From: an uncultured Collinsella sp.
Lineage (GTDB): Bacteria; Actinomycetota; Coriobacteriia; Coriobacteriales; Coriobacteriaceae
NCBI GenBank assembly: GCA_902494585.1
Contig: CABUUD010000076.1
Coordinates: 1-9,316, forward strand
Direction: 5' to 3'
Length of the DNA: 9,316 nucleotides
Each line of letters starts with the position of its first letter. The first letter of the stretch is position 1. The notes under the pieces were generated by a model. It saw nothing but the letters and a program-made list of their open reading frames with translations. It was not told the DNA's origin and searched no databases. The translations under genes and the position numbers were made by a program. Shown piece after piece: positions 6,264 through 9,316 of this stretch.

Positions 6264-6276
6264 CTTGCATTCACGA

Positions 6277-6352
6277 TGGTGGAGACGAGGGGGATCGAAC
6301 CCCTGACCTCTTGACTGCCAGTCAAGCGCTCTCCCAGCTGAGCTACGCCCCC
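6277..6352 (-). tRNA. tRNA-Ala (anticodon GGC)
   Basis: A 76-nt cloverleaf with encoded CCA at 6279-6277. The acceptor stem GGGGGCG/CGTCTCC contains the G3-U70 pair that is the identity mark for alanyl-tRNA synthetase. The D-arm has AGCTCAGCTGGGAGAGC, the anticodon stem-loop is CTTGA-CTGGCAG-TCAAG with anticodon GGC at 6319-6317, and the T-arm has GGTTCGATCCC. It reads GCC and GCU alanine codons. It is a single-gene unit with its own promoter and terminator. Confidence 0.98.
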
Positions 6353-6365
6353 GTGACGAGGAGAC

Positions 6366-6394
6366 ACTATAGGGGAAGACTTTCTTTGATGCAA
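6366..6394 (-). promoter_or_regulatory. Promoter of tRNA-Ala
   Basis: On the minus strand, TTGCAT (6394-6389) and TATAGT (6371-6366) are separated by exactly 17 nt, close to the sigma70 consensus. Transcription should begin near 6359, a few nucleotides before the mature tRNA 5' end at 6352. The GC-rich CTCCTCGTC just downstream of the -10 resembles a discriminator of stringently controlled stable-RNA promoters (inference). Confidence 0.85.
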
Positions 6395-6424
6395 GGACTT
6401 TTTTGGGTTGAATCTCTTACTTAC

Positions 6425-6497
6425 GGGTTTTCCTGGGACGGGGCAGAAATAATCACTCTTCGAGCGCTTATTTCTATCCACCGTCCCGATAAAACCC
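6425..6497 (-). terminator. Long multi-helix stem-loop after thiamine pyrophosphokinase
   Basis: Four helices stack in register. GGGTTTT/AAAACCC (7 bp) is followed by a 3x3 loop, GGGACGG/CCGTCCC (7 bp), an asymmetric loop, GAAATAA/TTATTTC (7 bp), one mismatch, then CGCTC/GAGTG (5 bp) and a GAA loop. A G-U pair in the innermost helix exists only in the minus-strand RNA (A/C on the plus strand), which ties it to the transcript coming from the pyrophosphokinase gene, whose stop codon is 14 nt upstream. No T-tract follows, so Rho-independent termination is doubtful; it may be a 3' stability or processing structure. Confidence 0.55.
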
Positions 6498-6511
6498 TGA
6501 TGCGATAGACC

Positions 6512-7153
6512 TTACTTGTAGAGGTAAGCGATGGCGGTGCCGGTATGGACTTGGATCTTGTCCGTACCCCTGACGACGTTGCTGATGCCCGTGTCGGCCA
6601 ACAAACCCAGCGGGGCGTGATCTAGTTCCCACTCTAGTCCGTGTTCGCTTACCTCGGTGTTGGGGGCGATTGCGATTATGGAGAACGTCTTGCCTTCGGA
6701 GCCCTCGATAGTCCACGATTCGCCCGCGTGGAGGATGCGAGCGACCACCTTGTCCTCGGCAATCCAGACAGGGGCATCCTCATAGCCTGCAAGCAGCCCC
6801 AGTACGGAAAGCGCCATGTCCGGACGGCCGCCGGTGGCGCAGGTCGCAACCACTTCGGCACCCGGCCAACGACGGCGGACCGAATCGAGCGCCAGTGCCA
6901 GATCGGTATAGTCCTTGTAGGGGTTGTGGCGTTCTACTTCAAAATCGACAGCGGCATCGACCAGAGCGCGTCCCTCGTCGCTTACCGTGTCGGCATCCCC
7001 CACATACACGTCGCAGCCCAGGCCGGCGCCCAGCAGCGCGTCAAGCCCGCGGTCCACGGCGACAACGTGGTCGCACTCCCCTGCTAGCCTACGTAACAGA
7101 TCCGCACTCGCCACCACGGGCGAGCCGCAGACCACTAATACCTTGCAAGCCAC
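6512..7153 (-). CDS. thiN: Thiamine pyrophosphokinase
   Basis: A 213-residue cytosolic enzyme that transfers pyrophosphate from ATP to thiamine to give the cofactor thiamine diphosphate. Family features: VAVDRGLDALL at 31-41, the acidic VGDADTVSDEG at 51-61, NPYKDYTDLALAL at 77-89, and ATGGRPDMALSVLGL at 106-120. The C-terminal beta-rich thiamine-binding domain has GLEWEL and LLADTGISNVV. Length is typical. The family usually has histidine after the GGRxD motif; here it is methionine (113). The start is a GTG with GAGGG close upstream; this start is uncertain by a few codons. It follows the HAD hydrolase by 9 nt and is almost certainly co-transcribed with it from the promoter near 7923-7951. 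The two proteins have no obvious pathway link; hydrolysis of a phosphate ester by the partner is possible. Confidence 0.93.
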   Translation of the reverse strand: MACKVLVVCGSPVVASADLLRRLAGECDHVVAVDRGLDALLGAGLGCDVYVGDADTVSDEGRALVDAAVDFEVERHNPYKDYTDLALALDSVRRRWPGAEVVATCATGGRPDMALSVLGLLAGYEDAPVWIAEDKVVARILHAGESWTIEGSEGKTFSIIAIAPNTEVSEHGLEWELDHAPLGLLADTGISNVVRGTDKIQVHTGTAIAYLYK

Positions 7154-7162
7154 AGCCCTCGC

Positions 7163-7852
7163 CTAACCCTCAAACGAAAGCACGCGGGCCAGGTCAAGCT
7201 CCTCGTAGCTGTCGATAAAGATATCGCAGTTGTCGCGAACCTCGTCGCGCTTCATACGGCCATGCGGGTCATAGATGCCCACTCGATTAAAGCCTGCGGT
7301 GCCAGAACTCTTGAGGCCAAACACGGCGTCCTCAAACACCCAAGCGCGCTCAAACTTGTGCCCATAGCGCTCCTCCAGGCGGCGCAGCGCCAGCTCGTAT
7401 ACGTCGGGGAACTGCTTGGAGCGTCCTGCCTCGCCCGTCGTTGTAACAAATTCCATGTAAGCGTCGAGCCCAGCGCCCGCAAGCGCAGACTTAACCAGCT
7501 CGGCCGGCGTGGACGTAGCCACGCACATGGCGATGCCCGCCGCCTTTGCCTGCTCCAAAAATGCCAGGAGGCCCTCGCGCGGCGGCACCTTGGAGTATCC
7601 ATCGATCAAAATCTCGCCCAGCTCGCGATACAGTTCCTCGCCATTCGCGCCAATGCCCCACGTGTCGTGGTAGGCCTGGCATTCGTCCTCCAGCGACAGG
7701 TGCTCAAATTGGGCAAAGTCATCCACGGTCACGTCAATCCCGTGGCGGTGCAATAACTCGGGCTGGGCATAGGCCCAAACGGGGGTGCTATTTACCAGCG
7801 TGCCGTCGCAATCGAAAATAAAAGCAACCTTGGGAGCGGCGGTATGGGACAT
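7163..7852 (-). CDS. HAD-family hydrolase, beta-phosphoglucomutase-like
   Basis: A 229-residue haloacid dehalogenase superfamily phosphatase or mutase. Motif I FIFDCDGTLVNS has the nucleophile Asp14 and acid/base Asp16. Motif II is VATSTP with Thr113/Ser114. Lys146 lies in GRSKQFPDVY, and motif IV WVFEDAVFG has Glu174-Asp175. The helical cap between motifs I and II marks subclass IA, like sugar-phosphate phosphatases and beta-phosphoglucomutases. The substrate is probably a small phosphorylated sugar but cannot be named. The ATG at 7852 is preferred over an in-frame TTG at 7873, because GAAAGG at 7865-7860 sits 7 nt upstream of it. It is the first gene of a two-gene unit with thiamine pyrophosphokinase and is divergent from the branching enzyme. 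Confidence 0.88.
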   Translation of the reverse strand: MSHTAAPKVAFIFDCDGTLVNSTPVWAYAQPELLHRHGIDVTVDDFAQFEHLSLEDECQAYHDTWGIGANGEELYRELGEILIDGYSKVPPREGLLAFLEQAKAAGIAMCVATSTPAELVKSALAGAGLDAYMEFVTTTGEAGRSKQFPDVYELALRRLEERYGHKFERAWVFEDAVFGLKSSGTAGFNRVGIYDPHGRMKRDEVRDNCDIFIDSYEELDLARVLSFEG

Positions 7853-7859
7853 AAACGTA

Positions 7860-7865
7860 CCTTTC
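7860..7865 (-). promoter_or_regulatory. Ribosome-binding site of the HAD hydrolase
   Basis: GAAAGG on the minus strand, 7 nt before the ATG at 7852. It lies inside the extended reading frame that would start at the TTG at 7873, and so decides the start in favour of the ATG. Confidence 0.75.
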
Positions 7866-7891
7866 GATATCAAATAGTAAACATCCTGCTA

Positions 7892-7901
7892 AAAACGTTT
7901 T
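7892..7901. promoter_or_regulatory. LacI-family-like operator in the HAD leader
   Basis: A perfect 10-bp palindrome AAAACGTTTT with a central CG step lies between the predicted HAD promoter and the start codon. On the minus strand it reads TGGTAAAACGTTTTTA. An overlapping arrangement ACGTTT-tacc-AAACGT (7895-7910) is also present. GTTTTACCA recurs at 7954-7962 beside the promoter. A central AACGTT within an AT-rich palindrome is typical of LacI-family sites; assignment to a regulator is inference. Confidence 0.35.
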
Positions 7902-7922
7902 ACCAAACGTCAGACAGACAAT

Positions 7923-7951
7923 TTTGAAACCCAAATTGATAAAACTGTCAA
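7923..7951 (-). promoter_or_regulatory. Promoter of the HAD-thiN unit
   Basis: The minus strand has a perfect TTGACA (7951-7946), a 17-nt spacer and TTCAAA (7928-7923) as a weak -10; CAAAAT two nucleotides further on is an alternative. Transcription would start about 60 nt before the HAD start codon, upstream of the operator-like palindrome. Confidence 0.5.
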
Positions 7952-7959
7952 GAGTTTTA
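7940..7959. promoter_or_regulatory. Inverted repeat over the HAD promoter -35
   Basis: TAAAACT (7940-7946) and AGTTTTA (7953-7959) form a 7-bp inverted repeat with a 6-nt spacer. It covers the whole TTGACA box of the minus-strand promoter, the right place for a repressor site. No regulator is encoded in the window. Confidence 0.4.
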
Positions 7960-7986
7960 CCACGGTAATTCTGCCAGTGGTATAAA
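7957..7986 (+). promoter_or_regulatory. Possible promoter of the branching enzyme gene
   Basis: TTACCA (7957-7962) and TATAAA (7981-7986) are 18 nt apart on the plus strand. The spacer is bracketed by an inverted repeat TACCAC/GTGGTA (7958-7963 and 7977-7982), which could be an operator. The resulting leader would be about 190 nt long and include the 54-nt hairpin. The -35 is only a moderate match. Confidence 0.35.
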
Positions 7987-8058
7987 CATGTCGCTTACCG
8001 ATTAAACGCCCCCGCAAATCCGCTTTCGTCCATAAAACTAACGCACAGGTGTTATCGT

Positions 8059-8112
8059 AGTTTCTGCGGAAAGTTCCACCGAGCACGCGAGGTGGAACGA
8101 ATCACAGAAACT
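8059..8112 (+). promoter_or_regulatory. Structured hairpin in the branching enzyme leader
   Basis: AGTTTCTG (8059-8066) pairs with CAGAAACT (8105-8112), and GTTCCACC (8073-8080) pairs with GGTGGAAC (8091-8098), around a 10-nt loop. A symmetric 6x6 internal loop lies between the helices. Within it 8068/8103 is G-C and 8069/8102 is G-U on the plus strand (C/A on the minus strand), so the structure fits the plus-strand transcript. It ends 71 nt before the ATG at 8184. Function unknown. Confidence 0.55.
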
Positions 8113-8183
8113 TCGCCGTCCCTTCGATTCGTGCAGCCTTGGACCTTTCGCATCTAGTCACCAAGGCAACACGCTGCCGCGTC

Positions 8184-9316
8184 ATGATGGGATCAAACGT
8201 GAGCGATACAAAGCTAAAGCCAACGGCTAAAAAGCCCGCAACCCGCAAACCGGCTCCGCACGCACCGGAGCTCACCAAGGACGATGTCTATCTGTTTGGC
8301 ATCGGCACGTGGGAGCGCAGCTGGGAAAAGATGGGCGCGCATCCTGACACGCAGCAGCGCACGCGCGGCTGGCGCTTTTGCGTTTGGGCGCCCGACGTAA
8401 AGAGCGTCCGTGTCATTGGCGAATTTAACGACTGGGATGAACAAGCCAACCCGCTGGTGCCCGTGCATACGAGCGCTATTTGGGAAGGCTTTATTCCTGG
8501 CGCCGAGCAGGGCCAGCTCTATAAATATCTCATCGAGACCAACGAGGGCGAGAAGCTCTATAAGGCCGATCCGTACGCCTTTAAGGCCGAGTGCCCTCCG
8601 GGTACCGCTAGCGTGCTGTGGACTCTCTATGGCTACAAGTGGAACGACGCCGCGTGGCTCAAGCGCCGAGCCGGCCACAACCACATGTCACAGCCGCTCA
8701 ACATCTACGAGGTGCATATTGGCTCGTGGAAGCGCCACGGCGACGCGCCGCAGGGCGAGCCCGACGAGTACGGCAACTACCCCGGCCCCATGGATCCCTT
8801 CCCCGCGCAGCGCGGCGAGTTTTACACCTACGACGACCTGTCGGTGGAGCTCGTGGACTACGTGCGCGACATGGGCTATACGCATATCGAGGTCATGCCG
8901 CTTATGGAGCACCCTTTCGATGGCTCCTGGGGCTACCAGACGACCGGCTACTACGCCGCCACCTCGCGCTACGGCAACCCTCAGCAGCTCATGCACTTTA
9001 TCGATGCGTGCCACGAGGCTGGCATCGGCGTGATCATGGACTGGGTACCCGGTGGTTTTTGCGCCGACTCCCACGGCCTTGCCACCTTTAACGGTCACAT
9101 GCTGTTTGAGCACGAGATTCACCCCAACTGGGGCACGCACAAGTTTGACTTCGCTCGCGGCGAGGTCCGCTCCTTCCTGGTCTCCAACGTGCTGTATTGG
9201 CTCGAGAACTTCCACGTGGACGGCATCCGCATGGACGGCGTGTCCAGTATGCTGTACCTCAACTTTGGCGTCGACGATCCGGGCCAAAAGAAGTTCAACA
9301 AGTACGGTACCGAGGA
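8184..9316 (+). CDS. glgB: 1,4-alpha-glucan branching enzyme, N-terminal part (runs off window)
   Basis: At least 377 residues of a GH13 branching enzyme, which makes alpha-1,6 branches in glycogen. A lysine-, alanine- and proline-rich start is followed by a CBM48 domain (about 62-140; GWRFCVWAPDVKSVRVIGEFNDWD). The barrel begins near NIYEVHIGSWKRH, with EHPFDGSWGYQTTGYYA (Tyr251 in WGYQ), region I MDWVPGGFCADSHG (Asp286) and region II DGIRMDGVSSMLY (Arg349, nucleophile Asp351). The acid/base region lies beyond the window. Compared with E. coli GlgB, the region I histidine of DWVPGH is glycine (residue 291), which is unusual and may change activity. The start is uncertain: ATG at 8184 is taken as the first ATG, but GTG at 8199, preceded by GGGA at a 6-nt spacing, is equally plausible. 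It is transcribed away from the HAD gene. Confidence 0.9.
   Translation, partial: MMGSNVSDTKLKPTAKKPATRKPAPHAPELTKDDVYLFGIGTWERSWEKMGAHPDTQQRTRGWRFCVWAPDVKSVRVIGEFNDWDEQANPLVPVHTSAIWEGFIPGAEQGQLYKYLIETNEGEKLYKADPYAFKAECPPGTASVLWTLYGYKWNDAAWLKRRAGHNHMSQPLNIYEVHIGSWKRHGDAPQGEPDEYGNYPGPMDPFPAQRGEFYTYDDLSVELVDYVRDMGYTHIEVMPLMEHPFDGSWGYQTTGYYAATSRYGNPQQLMHFIDACHEAGIGVIMDWVPGGFCADSHGLATFNGHMLFEHEIHPNWGTHKFDFARGEVRSFLVSNVLYWLENFHVDGIRMDGVSSMLYLNFGVDDPGQKKFNKYGTE

Noticed and set aside
5881..6270. 129-codon minus-strand open frame between the tRNA and loaP
   Set aside because: It begins inside the tRNA terminator hairpin. The later Met near 6222 has no clear ribosome-binding site, and the protein has no recognisable motif. 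The region is better explained as leader/intergenic DNA.
8080..8125. T-box-like GGTGGAAC followed by CGTCCCTT before glgB
   Set aside because: GGTGGAAC is fully paired with GTTCCACC upstream, the rest of the T-box consensus is missing, I saw no stem I or specifier loop, and glgB is not a typical T-box target.
8688..9287. 199-codon minus-strand frame opposite glgB
   Set aside because: It is antisense to well-conserved GH13 motifs and rich in Val/His/Ala, as expected for a shadow of high-GC coding DNA.
1..9316. CRISPR arrays, insertion sequences and phage attachment sites
   Set aside because: No regularly spaced direct repeats, transposase motifs or duplicated tRNA 3' ends were seen; the tRNA-Ala is intact with no obvious integrase next to it.

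Overview
The window looks like chromosomal DNA of a moderately high-GC Gram-positive bacterium. My best guess is an actinobacterium of the Coriobacteriia (Collinsella-like). This is an impression from gene content, base composition, sigma70-type promoters and a tRNA gene with an encoded CCA; no comparison was run.

Positions 1-5502, all on the minus strand, hold the front part of a surface or extracellular polysaccharide cluster. In transcription order: a specialised NusG paralog of the LoaP type, a polyprenyl-phosphate sugar-1-phosphate transferase that primes the lipid carrier, a GT2 and a GT4 glycosyltransferase that extend the repeat unit, an EpsG/Wzy-type polymerase, the eroded remains of another GT2 glycosyltransferase, and the start of a Wzx flippase that leaves the window at position 1. 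The live genes up to wzy are tightly packed, including a 4-nt ATGA overlap. Packing breaks down after wzy, where about 830 nt hold only the pseudogene and two inverted repeats, one with a perfect 23-bp stem.

Positions 5503-6236 are a roughly 730-nt stretch with no convincing gene, between the tRNA-Ala terminator and loaP. The half nearest loaP can form three stem-loops in a minus-strand transcript and has a boxA-like sequence further upstream. LoaP proteins bind RNA hairpins and cause processive antitermination, so this is the natural place for its target.

Positions 6237-6394 are a complete tRNA-Ala(GGC) unit with promoter, tRNA and intrinsic terminator. Positions 6425-7951 hold a two-gene minus-strand unit: a HAD-family sugar-phosphatase-like hydrolase, then thiamine pyrophosphokinase 9 nt downstream, then a long stem-loop.

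Positions 7853-8183 are a divergent control region with a good minus-strand promoter, three small inverted repeats and a 54-nt hairpin in the plus-strand leader. From 8184 a GlgB-type alpha-glucan branching enzyme runs off the right edge. It carries the GH13 aspartate nucleophile, but the usually invariant histidine of region I is replaced by glycine.
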